A stretch of 64,000 nucleotides of DNA, taken from positions 33,140,643-33,204,642 of the forward strand of contig NC_088714.1 in the NCBI RefSeq assembly GCF_963576615.1. Reading direction: 5' to 3'. Shown in pieces: positions 53,340 through 64,000 of this stretch. How positions within the stretch are numbered: position 1 is the stretch's first letter; each line of letters starts with the position of its first letter. A program made the position numbers and the translations under genes. The DNA comes from Watersipora subatra (taxonomy: Eukaryota > Bryozoa > Gymnolaemata > Cheilostomatida > Watersiporidae). The notes beneath the pieces were generated by a model that saw only the letters and a list, made by a program, of their open reading frames with translations, made no database searches and had not been told where the DNA came from.

Positions 53340-53660
53340 TGTTAAAAGGAGATTAAATGTTCAGATGTAGATATTTATATGTGAATGTTTTGATATGTGT
53401 AGATATAGATGTCTATATGTTGATATCTAGAGGTATATGTTTAGATATAATAAATATCTAGAGGTAAATATTTAGGTGCACTAGCCTAAACGTAATGTCT
53501 ACTTGTGAATGTTTAGATTTCCATGTATGGATATGGAGATCTTTACGTGAATGTCTAGATGAATATTGTTGCATATAGATGTCTACATGGACTGTATATG
53601 TTTAAATATAGATGTAAATGTTTAGATGTAAACATCTAGATGTATATATCTAGATGAAGA
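53340..53660. repeat. Degenerate AT-rich tandem repeat
   Basis: Loose copies of ATGTTTAGATATAGATGTCT and variants, unit about 24-28 bp, strongly diverged. Confidence 0.75.
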
Positions 53661-54035
53661 TTGGATGATCTATTGGAAAATGGCTTTTGGCTACTTTCTC
53701 CTTTTTGGTTCACATAATGAATGCTTATTTCTTAGAGAGGGCAACTATTGGAATGTTTTCAGATTCTTATCTGTACTTCAGAGGGGTACACTTGATAAAT
53801 CATTTATCACCAAATGATGTACTTGATAGCAGTCATTTAGGCCTACATAGATGTATACAAACTGAGTTATTATCTACCTGTCGCTTTCAGCAGTGTGTAA
53901 CAAATGTGGCAATTACTCTATCGATGACATGCGAATGAATCCAATTAAAACATTTTATCAAAGACCAAATATGTTATATGGCAAGCATTCATTTGTCATA
54001 GCCCAAAAACCGTTAAGCTATTTACATAGATCTCA

Positions 54036-54122
54036 GGCCAGGGTTACTCATTGATAGTGACTAAATGCATGCACCCATGTGCATGCATTTAGTCGCTATA
54101 AATGAGCCTTACCTGACTTGGT
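54036..54122. repeat. Short hairpin element
   Basis: Perfect 16-bp arms GACTAAATGCATGCAC (54059-54074, 54079-54094) extended by imperfect pairing outward to AGGGTTACTCA/TGAGCCTTACCT. Confidence 0.85.
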
Positions 54123-54222
54123 TATCATGTATTTGGTTATTATGTGTATCCCAATTTAGGCTAAAACTACCACAATTTCCTGACAATTGGGAATGGTAGG
54201 TGATTCTAATTCAAGCACCCTA

Positions 54223-54360
54223 CTTGTACACCCATTATGTACATCCATCGTGTACACCCATTATGTACACCCATCGTGTACACCCATTATGTACACCCAT
54301 TGTGTACACCCATTATGTACACCCATCGTGTACACCCATTATGTACACCTATTGTGTACA
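54223..54360. repeat. 13-bp tandem repeat, about 10 copies
   Basis: The unit is TGTACACCCATTA alternating with TGTACACCCATCG, so the higher-order unit is 26 bp. Confidence 0.95.
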
Positions 54361-55439
54361 AGTTTGAAAACAACCTTGGTTTCAATCGGTCTTATACATT
54401 ACCGTATATCCCCATATATAAGCTTACATCACCTATAAGCCGACACTATAAATCGTAATACGCCGTACGTATCTATCAGAGCAAATGTTTGTAAAAATTT
54501 AGCAGCTTTTGCATGCTTAGTATGAAAGGCTTCTGATTTTTTGAGTAGTTGTACAATTAGCCTATCGTGTCTCTGCTTAAACAAAAGGAAACAATCATCT
54601 GTTTGCGTTGAGCTAATAAAAAAGTGTGTTAGTTTCTGACCTCTGTTTTGCTTTACAAAAGCACATTTTTATAGCTATTTGTTCTTTGCCATGATCAAAA
54701 GGTTTCACAAGTTCTAGACCAATGAACTTTTGATGAATATATATTCGGCAATAATAGTAGTGACAATGGGTATCTATTTTCAACAGTAATAATAATACCA
54801 TAAGCTATAGTAATACGTAGTGGTAACTCGTCTGACTCGGAACATGCTTAACTTGTCCACCACGATGGTATGAAGAGGACATAAAGTGCCCAAACTGATT
54901 CTGCGACACATTTGTGGCCTTTTTATGGCATCAGATGTTGAAAAATTTTATGCTAATCAATTTGATCAAATGTCATGACAACTCACAGTATATGCAGCCA
55001 ATATCAAATATTTGGTTTAACGAATATTTGTCTCCATAAAAATTTATTTGGTAACTAAAGAGTTGATTATAGTGGTGACCTTTGTTATGGGTCACTTATA
55101 TATATATCTCTCAAAGTTTGTGGAAAATTATAGATCCTATTGGAAAACCGCTGTTTCCGATTGAGTAAACAGTATCCGGTTTGACTCGCTGATTTCTTAC
55201 GCTGTCATTGTTACGTAGATACTACGCGTTGTGTTGACAATAATTATAAACTAATGCACCTTCCCTGCAACCAACCAGGGACTCCGAAGTTAAGGGTTGT
55301 GGGAATGAAAGAAAGTGGGAATGATGAGTGAAGAAGCAACAACATTTATTATTCTATCTCTCAAACAAAATTAAAAGTATACTACAGCGCAACTATAGCC
55401 TAACTATAGCCAACATATATATAGTAGTAGGAGTATATA

Positions 55440-56559
55440 CAGTCAAACATGGATAACTCGAACTTCAAGGGACCAAGCAAAAGTGTTCGAATTATCAGAG
55501 CGTTCAAGTTATCAGAGCACTGTCACAAGTCCATATATTTACTTATTTATTAGTAGATACATGTACATATACAAACTATAATATAAATCAAAAGCACAAA
55601 TGGCTTGTTTCAAATTAAATGCTTCTAATGTAAAGTTTAAAACGTTTTCATGAAAAAGTATAGAGATTTTTCTATCACTTGAGATTGGTTTGTTGTTTGA
55701 GGTGATGTTATTGCCAGGATGTTTTTCAGATTGACATTGGCAAAACTCGATCGTTGTTGAAATGCTCAAAAGAAAAGACATTTTTTTCTTTTGGGGTTTT
55801 ACCCACGATCAATTTTGCCGTCTTTTCTTGAAGTTTATGCAGATTACCTTACTTTACCTGGGATTCGTTAAGAGCAACACTCCGAGGCAGTTCAATTAGA
55901 AGTTTTACGAGGTTTTACGGTACATTCTATATCACTCACGCTTTTTTAATAGATACTTATTGAATGTACACACGTATTCTGTGTTTAGGTCAAACGATGA
56001 ATAGTTTTTTGTAGCTCAGACAACGTATACGTTTAATTACAACATTTTTTAAGACGTTTTAAACATTCAATATTCCGACGTTGATTCCGTGTTGAATCAA
56101 CGTCGGAAAACTATTCATCACGGGCTAGCCGGGTCACGCACTCAAGGATTTTCGCCACGCACATACAAAACAACATGCGATTTTTGTTTTGTATGTGCGT
56201 GGCGAAAATCCTTGCGCGTGTGACCCGGCTAGCCCGTGCTATTCATCGTATCGCAGTATAAATCAAATTTCACCAAACTTTTAGAAAAGTTGTTGACAAA
56301 AATATTTTGCCGATGGTGGTAATAACGACGCTTATGAATTACGAAAAGATGAAGTTTACCTCTATGGCTTTGAATAAAGTGATTTTCTAAAGCGATAACA
56401 ACCGTTTCGGTAGCCGTTGGGCAAAAAACAGTTCGAATTAACAGTGTTGACTTCGAGTTATCTATAGCAATTTATCATTACGTGGGAACGGACCAAAGGA
56501 AATGTTCGAATTAACCATGTGTTCGAGCTATCCGTGGACGAGTTATCCATGTTTGACTG
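55440..56559. mobile_element. Pogo/Tigger-like non-autonomous element, copy B
   Basis: 1,120 bp with the same termini as copy A at 2231-3357 and TA at 55438-55439 and 56560-56561. It differs from copy A by few substitutions and small indels, and the loop of its small palindrome (near 56084-56107) is inverted. It is probably young. Confidence 0.88.
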
Positions 56560-56668
56560 TACATACATTCAAACTATAGCTAACGAGCCCTATGGTCAGG
56601 ACTCAGGAGTATATACATTCATGGATACTGGAAAGGCTTAGTTGGATGGTAGAATTGGATATAGTAGG

Positions 56669-56726
56669 ACATGTAGTACCGTCTAATAGTAGTTGGATAT
56701 ACTACCTATTAGACGGTACTACATGT
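56669..56726. repeat. Perfect 21-bp inverted repeat
   Basis: Arms ACATGTAGTACCGTCTAATA+G at 56669-56689 and its complement at 56706-56726, with a 16-base loop. Confidence 0.95.
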
Positions 56727-56909
56727 AGATGGATGGAACTTCAGTGCAAACACGCAAACAACATCAGTTTGGGTTTCTATGTTTTCAGCGAGCCGACTAA
56801 ATTTTATTGTAACAGGAAACAGCGGTTTTCCAATAGGATCTATAATTTTCCAAAGTTTGTATGTATGTGTCCAGCTATAGCTATTAAAATATTAGAATTA
56901 ATATTCCAC

Positions 56910-56993
56910 ATTTTGTTGGATTCGAACTCACAGAGATTGTCACCACAAGTTTAAAATCCAAGCACCCTACCACTGAGCCATACAAGGCGTAAT
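56910..56993 (-). mobile_element. tRNA-derived sequence (Leu-like)
   Basis: The minus strand has an A box TGGCTCAGTGGTAGGGT and B box GAGTTCGAATCC, with a gap long enough for an extended variable arm as in tRNA-Leu. Acceptor-stem pairing is poor, so a SINE head or tRNA pseudogene is likelier than a tRNA gene. Confidence 0.5.
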
Positions 56994-57087
56994 GATTTAA
57001 AAAGTTATCATATACCAGTATGCGCACGCTAATTATTTTAGCATAGCGCCCACGCGTTGCGATGCCCCTGTTAAGAAATGTTTTTCG

Positions 57088-57190
57088 TACCAGTATTGAG
57101 AGGGACCAGTATCGAGAGGTACCAGTATTGAGAGGTACCAGTATTGAGAGGTACCAGTATTGAGAGGTACCAGTATTGAGAGGTACCAGT
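57088..57190. repeat. 16-bp minisatellite, about 6 copies
   Basis: The unit is ACCAGTATTGAGAGGT. It adjoins a sequence homologous to 4385-4500. Confidence 0.95.
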
Positions 57191-57326
57191 ATCATCATAT
57201 TCAAAGTTATGATGGATAGCTTCTGGTGGAACAGTAACCTTTTTTATACACACACACTTCTATGCAAGAATTGTTATTATTAATTCAACATATTCAGGAT
57301 TTTTATTTTGTTTTTTCAGTTCGTAT

Positions 57327-58118
57327 AAAGGTAAAAACACACTTGGCGATATTTAGCGCGGTACCGCGATGCGTAGCGCTAATCTGCGCTAGAACTCGCT
57401 CAACAAGTTCATGCAGAGCGATAACGCTAGACCTTCTCTATCACAACCTTATCGTTAGCGAGATGCATTTCGATTGGTTGGTTTTTCCCAGAATGCAATT
57501 TTACAGCAGGTAATTATTTCTTATCCATGTTCACCAATGTACGTACAGCAGCAACATTTTGCTATTTTGTTGTGATTGAAACATCATCAAAACAAACACT
57601 GAATTGTTCATAAATTTAATAAAAGCATTCCCAGTCCTGTATGACATAACACACAGAAATTACAAAAAATCATAACTGAAAACCATCATTGGAAGTCAAT
57701 CGTTGCGCAGGTTTACCATTTTGAGAATGGTAAATATTTAATATATTGCATATAAATAATTTCTATAAAGTAAACTTTATGTAAAAATCGTAAAATATTC
57801 CTATTAAAAATACAAGAATAGTTTTTTCTTATGTCTTCTTGTAGTGTAAGCAGTGTACAATACATGAAAGTGCGATAGGCCTAATAACCAAAGCGGAAGT
57901 TGTTTACGTCATTATCTAGACGGCGCCATATTGACTTACCTAAATTTATTAACAACCCCGAAGAAACTGATGATACGGATTTTATTGGCAGTTTGTGAAC
58001 GTACCCATTATATCGTTTGCTGGTGAATCGCTCAAGTGTGTTTAGGCAGACGCCAGCTATATCTCCGCCCTCCTCATGACGTACGCGATAAAATTGTGTG
58101 GTGTGTTTGGACCTTTAA
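57327..58118. mobile_element. DNA element with imperfect inverted ends
   Basis: Left AAAGGTAAAAACACACTTGG; right, read inward, AAAGGTCCAAACACACCACA. Both ends are CG-rich inside (GCGATATTTAGCGCGG; GACGTACGCGATAAAA). Superfamily unknown and no coding region. Confidence 0.6.
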
Positions 58119-59605
58119 TTGTATTATTACCGAATCATCTTTTACTGTAATCGTAGCATAAAGACTTAATTTAGCTATTGCTAATTATTCCACATTAATA
58201 CCTAAACCCTTTTATAGTTGTTTTATTTTTTTCAATTTATTTGACTTGCGCAAAAACTTTTTCTCATGATATGAAATTTGAAAGTTACAGTTGTTTGACA
58301 AAGTTTGAAAACCTTTACAGTTGTTTTTATTTTTTCTTAAATTATTTCAACTACACAAAACACTTTCCTCATGATATGTAGATTGAAAATTAGAATGGCA
58401 AATATTGTTATATGTTGAATACAAATCAATTTTCTGTCCAAAGACTTTTTTATTACCCGAGCAACGCCGGTAGTACAGCTAGTCTGCTAATAAAGTTGAG
58501 TTAATTAAGGATCGAATTGTAGTTGCTAATATTAAGTTAGCATGATGTCATTTTTATTGCTTTCAGAAATTCAGAGTTAAGTGCTTAAGCCGAACCCCTA
58601 AGTTTTGTAAAAAGTTAGTGTTTTAAAATCGACTTATGTGCGGGGATATACGGTACTTGTAGTTAACTCAAAAATACACTCGCCGTGTATGATGGTACCG
58701 AGATAGAGTACAGTGAATCCTCTCTATAATAGGGCAATGGCAGTTGTTTATGCATTAAAGATTTCTTGAAATACGGAAACATAGTTATTACCAGGCAACA
58801 TTCGCTGTGTTTTCATGCTATGAAGTCTGGTCCTACAATTCATTCTTTGAGATATAGAAATGCATCGAAGCTATGAAGTTTTGACCTTGAAAAATAGTTT
58901 TTTCTATGACATTTATTTTTTAAAGAATCAGTTTTACAACATGCCCTTTGATATATGAAGCATATCATTATCATATGAACATTGATCATTTCTGAGATTG
59001 CAACTGTTGTGAATGATGTACAGTTTGTATTTAAGATCCCTTGTAATTTTTATTCTTATCATTTCAAACCTTGTGCTGTTTAATTTTTAAAATTTAGTTT
59101 TAATTTATTGCCAAAAACACAAAAAGTTACTTAGCATTTAGATATGAGAGTTACTAGCATTATATGCTAGCAGTAGACAGTTGTAATATGTTAAGAAAAA
59201 TTTGAAGTGTACTCAGCATTGTATTAGCTTGTGAACCTGCTTTGGTCTCAACTAGACAGTCAACTAGAGTTGATGAAATATTGTTACATATGATCTTATA
59301 TTATTCTGTGGCAACGCCTTACATTTATGTTTTACAAAAATAAGGACTTGTCCAAATAATCTTTTCAATGTGTAGAAACGCGGTGTACATGTCTATATAT
59401 TAGACATCAGAGTAAGATAAACTCTAACATGGTTCAGGAAATATGTACACGCTACTTAGTAACGTCACTCTGGAGTGCAAATTTGATTTATGAATCTGTC
59501 GCAACAGCAAGTTCCTATCTTTTTATGTTTTACTTGGTTTAAAAGTTTTGTCATCCAAGTCTATTTATGTACAGTCTTACTAATTTTTTGTTGAGCATGT
59601 TTAGT

Positions 59606-59786
59606 ACATTAGGACTGGGGTTCTATGGCTTCTGTATTGTATTTTAATACGTTGGGACTGGTGTCCTATGGCTTCTGTGTTATATTTTAGTACATTGGAA
59701 CTGTGTTCCTATGGCTTCTGTGTTATATTTTAGCACATTGAGACTGGGGTTATATGGCTTCTGTGTTATATTTTAGTACATTGAGA
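59606..59786. repeat. 43-bp tandem repeat, left part
   Basis: Four units of ACATTGAGACTGGGGTTATA + TGGCTTCTGTGTTATATTTT + AGT, then ACATTGAGA before the retroelement. One more unit resumes at 61074. Confidence 0.92.
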
Positions 59787-60734
59787 GGAGAATGTGTATT
59801 GGGAATTTTTATTGATTTTAGAAAAGCTTTTGATACCATCGACCACACCATATTGTTTCAGAAATTAAAGCAGTTTAACTTTACTCAGTCCACAATTAAT
59901 TGGATACAAAATTATTTAACTCAAGTTACAAAAATAAGTGATTCGTACTCAAATCCTAGTAACATAACATGTGGTGTACCACAAGGTTCTGTGCTGGGTC
60001 CTGCACTATTCTTGCTCTACATTAATGACCTCCATAAATGTTTATCCTACCTAACCCCCTTACTGTATGCTGATGATACAACTTTGTTCTTGAGTTCGAA
60101 AAGCCTGAATGAGACTATTCATAAAGTGATCATTGAACTGAGTAAACTAAGTGTTTGGTGCCACAATAACAAATTAACTATCAACACAGAAAAAACGTAT
60201 TACACCATTTTTAAGACCTATCAAAACAAATCAACTTTCAATCTGGATATCACTTTAAATAACTTGCCAATTAAAGCAGTAGATGAAGTTAAATTCCTTG
60301 GAATCACAACTGATAAAAACTTGCGCTGGTCCTCACACATTCGTAAACTTTTATTGGATTTTCGAGCCATCTCAAGAATTTTTTATCGTTTGAGTGGGTA
60401 CGGCCCAAAAAGAAGTTTAATTATGCTCTATTATTCATTTATTCATTCAAAATTGTGTTACTCAATTGAAACATGGAGGAATGCACCGCAGATACATCTA
60501 AAAAGATTAATCATATTTCAAAAGAAATTATTGCATATAATTAACCTTAAGCCTTTCGGGTTTCCAACTAAAGACCTATTTGTCAATTTAGATATCTTAA
60601 CTGTAGATAAACTTTATAAGTATAAATTACTCATTCAAGCTCATGAATTGTTTTACTCTAGTAGCTCTGTCACCTATCACAGTACCATACTCATCATCAA
60701 TTACTATCGCTCCCTGTTCCCAAACATCATCTAA
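59787..60734 (+). pseudogene. Reverse transcriptase fragment of a non-LTR element
   Basis: About 315 codons of a Jockey/CR1-type reverse transcriptase. Visible motifs in order: FIDFRKAFDTIDH, GVPQGSVLGPALF, LLYADDTTLF (catalytic YADD), then FLGITTDKNLRW. The endonuclease domain and the N-terminal palm are absent through 5' truncation. Near 60735 the reading frame shifts, and the downstream part continues in other frames to about 61053. The copy is dead. Confidence 0.9.
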
Positions 60735-61073
60735 CATCTGCTGGTCAAAGATCCTATAATTTTGCTACACCTGCGCCGTGGAATAAGCTGCCGACTGTTT
60801 TAAGACAAATAAAATCTTAGGAAAATTTAAGGTGGAGCTGAGGCTCTTTCTTCACTCTGTCGGGTGTTCGTTGTTATCTTGCTTTGTGCTGCTGACTCGG
60901 GCTCGCATACTGCTGGCTTTGCCATTTTGCAATGGGCCCCATCATCATCTCTTCGGGTTATATCTTTTTTACACACCTGACTATATGTTTTCTGCTCTTT
61001 ATTATTATAACTTTAATCTGTGTATATTTTTTGTTTGCTTGTTGATGAAATAAACACACACGCACGCGCGCAC
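59787..61073 (+). mobile_element. 5'-truncated non-LTR retrotransposon
   Basis: Starts abruptly within the reverse transcriptase and ends in a CA-rich tail (AAATAAACACACACGCAC). ACATTGAGA stands on both sides (59778-59786, 61074-61082), a possible target duplication, although the host array itself repeats this motif. Confidence 0.85.
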
Positions 61074-61112
61074 ACATTGAGACTGTGGTCCTATGGCTTC
61101 TGTGTTATATTT
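61074..61112. repeat. 43-bp tandem repeat, right part
   Basis: One unit (ACATTGAGACTGTGGTCCTA...) continuing the array interrupted by the retroelement. Confidence 0.85.
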
Positions 61113-61454
61113 CACTTTGCTCCTAATTGTTAGACTGGCTTGTTTCTGATTCTTGTTATGTCACGAGACCAGAAGTGTCCGTGTGGTTAAATATTGTTGT
61201 TTCCTGCTCGCTATCTTTGTCTACAGGGTACATTGTTCTGTCTGTTTCAGTCCATCAGAGATTTTGGTGAGAGGATCAACCTTCTAACATTAAAAGGTAA
61301 AATTTAATAATGATCTTCTACATATAATGATAAATAATGATCTTATTTGTGTAAATAACAAGACTTCAGCAATTGATGGCCATGAAATGATCTTGCTCAA
61401 TTTTAGCATTTGAACTAAAATTTGAAGAGTAGTTGACCATTTTAACAAATAAAA

Positions 61455-61845
61455 TTGTACAAAGTACATACGCTACATATGCAAGGAACGTACGCTACAT
61501 ATGCAAGGTACGTATGCTACATATGCAAGGTATGTACGCTACGTATACAATGTACATATGCTACATATGCAAGGTACATACGCTACATACGCAAGGTACA
61601 TACACTACATATGAAAGGTACATACACTACATATGAAAGGTACATACACTACATATGCAAGGTACGTACGCTACATATGCAAGGTACATAGGGCCTACAC
61701 TACATATGCAAGGTATGTACGCTACATATGCAAGTACATACACTACATATGCAAGGTACGTACGCTACATATGCAAGGTACATACGCTATGTATGAATGA
61801 TACATACACTACATATGAAAAGTATGTACACTACATATGCAAGAC
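61455..61845. repeat. 22-bp minisatellite, about 18 copies
   Basis: The unit is TACGCTACATATGCAAGGTA plus CA or CG, with ACGTACGT and CATATG palindromic steps. Open frames across it are artefacts. Confidence 0.95.
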
Positions 61846-62629
61846 ATGTGTGTTCGTGTAATAGCTTTATGATTTAGTAAGCCGGGAGGGGGGCAAGGGG
61901 GGGCTGTTGTTAACATCCATTAACCAGTAAGCAGATGTGGCTTATGCAAATTACTGTAGCCATTACACTTGTGAATTTCAGTGGATTATTTTTAGATATT
62001 AAAAAAAGGCAGTTGAATTCAGTGTAAATAGGCTGATGAACATTCTTAATTCACTTATTAAGAATGTCATTTTTTGTTTCAAACAGGTTCAAATAACTAT
62101 AAGAATAACAATAAAACTATATTTTATTATTTATGTTTAATGTTTATCTAGCTTGTGTGCTGGCTGTTGTGTTTTGATAGCTTGTTTGTTCATTTTGTTT
62201 GCTATGCAATTGTTCCTTTAGCACCCCATTATAATTACATACTCTGCTGCGACACAGGTTCATGGAAACTGAATTGGCTTAGTTGAAACTTGATTTGTCT
62301 TTCTCATCTGCTATGTTAACAAACAGGTGATCATCCATAGGAGGCAATCTTATTTAAATCACCATCACATATTTTCTCAGAAATGCTAATCTAATTACAG
62401 TTACGTGGCTTCATCGATTTCCCTAGACTCGTTCCAAAAATGCAGAGATATTAGAGGAGATGAGTGTTTGTCTTGTGCTGTCTGTTTGTAAAGGTTGCCT
62501 CGGCCATGTTACACTGAATAGCTGCATTCGAGGCTTGTACATTCCACTTGCGTTTACTGAAATTTTAATATATCTATATATATACTAAATGTTTTTGTTA
62601 CGATAATTTTTTCTCTGGTGACTACTATA

Positions 62630-63010
62630 TAGCCTAAGTCTATAGTCTGTACTACTCCCTGGTGTGAGTATGTTACTATGTGAGCTATTCATAGATACAT
62701 GTACATGTAAGTATATAGTCTGTATTACTCTCTGGTGTAAGTATGTTATTATGTGAGCTATTCATAGATACATCTAAGTCTATAGTCTGTATTACTCTCT
62801 GGTGTGAGTATGTTACTATGTAAGCTATTCATAGATACATCTAAGTCTATAGTCTGTATTACTCTCTGGTGTGAGTATGTTACTATGTAAGCTATTCATA
62901 GATACACATACATGTAAGTCTATACTCTGTATTACTCTCTGGTGTAAGTGTGTTACAATGTAAGCTATTCATAGATACATCTATGTCTATAGTCTGCGTA
63001 ATAGTCTGTA
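62630..63010. repeat. Tandem repeat of about 66 bp, about 5.5 copies
   Basis: The unit includes CTATAGTCTGTATTACTCTC, TGGTGTGAGTATGTTACTAT and GAGCTATTCATAGATACAT. Some units carry an inserted TGTACATG. Confidence 0.95.
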
Positions 63011-63485
63011 TTACTCAGGAGTATTTATAATATTTGAGAAGCCGTAGTTGTATTAATTATTTGCAAGCTTTTGTATTAGAAATATATAAGAAAGCTATGG
63101 TTTTTGTATGATGGCGGTGAGCTGCATTCCATATGAGTTTGCTAAATCTAGCTTATGTTCCCTATGTCTGTGAAAATGGTTTTTGTTAGTGTCTATGTTT
63201 TACGAGCTATGCATCAAGTCTTTCTATAATATCAGCTAATTTTACCTGACATGTCTTCTCACTGAATAGTCAAACACCTCCGGAACCATACAAAGTAACT
63301 AGTAAATGTTTCTAACTAACACGATCTCCAATTAGTCACACTATTTCTACTAGTATGGTCAAACCTCTGCTCGGAGCTCCAATGCCTCAAGTCTAACTTC
63401 CAATAAATACTGAGGCTGAGCCTAAAGTAAAAATGATGCTAGTTGAAAAATAATATAAGGAAAACCTTTGGTCAATGTTTCGCAA

Positions 63486-63725
63486 TATTTACTATAATAA
63501 GAGCCGTGTCGGTGCGTCACCACATTTAAGGTTGTGCAAAAAGATTGCATTATGTGGGATTCGAACTCACAGCATTGGCTTATTAGTTGCTAAGGCAGCA
63601 CCTGCACCAGTCGGTCACATTAGACTTTGCCAAATAATTGTGCACATAGTTATTACACCTGATAATCTCTCTCCGGACATGAGACTGCCAGTGTGCTCGT
63701 TATTGTCTCAAAAATTAGATCTACA
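63486..63725 (-). mobile_element. tRNA-headed SINE, second copy
   Basis: Homologous to 16085-16340. The minus strand has the B box AGTTCGAATCC (63557-63567). The middle has diverged more than the flanks. Confidence 0.7.
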
Positions 63726-63945
63726 ACTTCCTAGTATTCAACTCTCCATGTCTTGTCCACTTTCATTAAAAGTCAAAACTTGTGTTGAAAAACACGTCGC
63801 TAATATTGCTTATAGAGTCAATAAATGTGTCAGATGTGTATTTATTTTTGGTTTCTTGTATCATACTCGGTGTTTAATGTGCATCAAAGATTGTTTGAGT
63901 TTCATAGGTTACAAAACTATGAAGATTTAACCTTTGAAGGAAGCT

Positions 63946-64000
63946 TTTCCTTAAAGGTTGACTTGCAACAAAATTCACATTACAGTTATTTGGTATCAAA
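63946..64000 (+). mobile_element. Start of a TTAA-type inverted-repeat element
   Basis: TTAA followed by AGGTTGACTTGCAACAAAAT, matching the left end of 27026-27900. It is cut by the window edge. Confidence 0.75.

Larger units (their letters stand above)
54402..58653. mobile_element. Outer element of a transposon nest
   Basis: Ends CCGTATATCCCCATATATAA and, from the right, CCGTATATCCCCGCACATAA, flanked by TA (54400-54401, 58654-58655). The 4.25 kb contains at least the elements at 55440-56559 and 57327-58118. No transposase was found. Confidence 0.65.
52711..64000 (+). other. Intron or flank, repeat-rich
   Basis: 11 kb with no further host exon recognised. It holds minisatellites, a transposon nest (54402-58653), a truncated retroelement, SINEs and the start of a TTAA-type element at the edge. 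Confidence 0.55.

Noticed and set aside
56910..56993. Functional tRNA-Leu gene
   Set aside because: The internal promoter boxes are good but acceptor-stem pairing and length are not convincing.
61252..61268. Possible 17-nt exon after TGTTTCAG and before GTGAGA, in phase with the 52-kb exon
   Set aside because: The residues do not match the expected PPP1R37 continuation, and such a short exon is unlikely without other support.
61433..61861. Repetitive ORFs (YATYARY type)
   Set aside because: Translation of a 22-bp minisatellite.

Overview
This window is nuclear DNA of an invertebrate animal. It is AT-rich, its genes are cut into short exons by GT-AG introns of hundreds to thousands of bases, and it is full of DNA transposons, tRNA-headed SINEs and minisatellites. 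No bacterial operon or CRISPR array is present. The protein matches are to general animal genes, so phylum is not fixed; a lophotrochozoan would fit but is a guess.

Layout. (1) 416-1285, minus: weak, unrecognised coding-like segments. (2) 3654-8275, minus: the first four exons of the mitochondrial ribosomal protein gene MRPS30 (mL65); its 3' half was not found. (3) 8276-8701: a compact divergent promoter. (4) 8702-50349, plus: SNAPC4, the Myb-repeat DNA-binding subunit of the snRNA-activating complex. I traced 26 exons with consistent phases, giving about 1,350 residues. (5) 52227-52710, plus: the first coding exon of another gene, with an RVxF-type motif resembling the start of PPP1R37. (6) 52.7-64 kb: presumed intron of that gene, holding a transposon nest, a truncated non-LTR reverse transcriptase and several minisatellites.

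The two well-supported genes have housekeeping roles: MRPS30 in the mitochondrial ribosome, SNAPC4 in snRNA-gene transcription. They share a promoter region but no known pathway. The most unusual material is in the SNAPC4 introns: over a dozen minisatellites, some of whose repeat units contain splice-donor or splice-acceptor motifs, one array running into the 5' edge of an exon, and many transposons with readable target duplications. Two near-identical 1.1-kb elements 53 kb apart differ by inversion of a hairpin loop. I did not find a clear new multi-gene system.

Exon borders come from reading frame, splice motifs and remembered family alignment. No transcript or database search was available.
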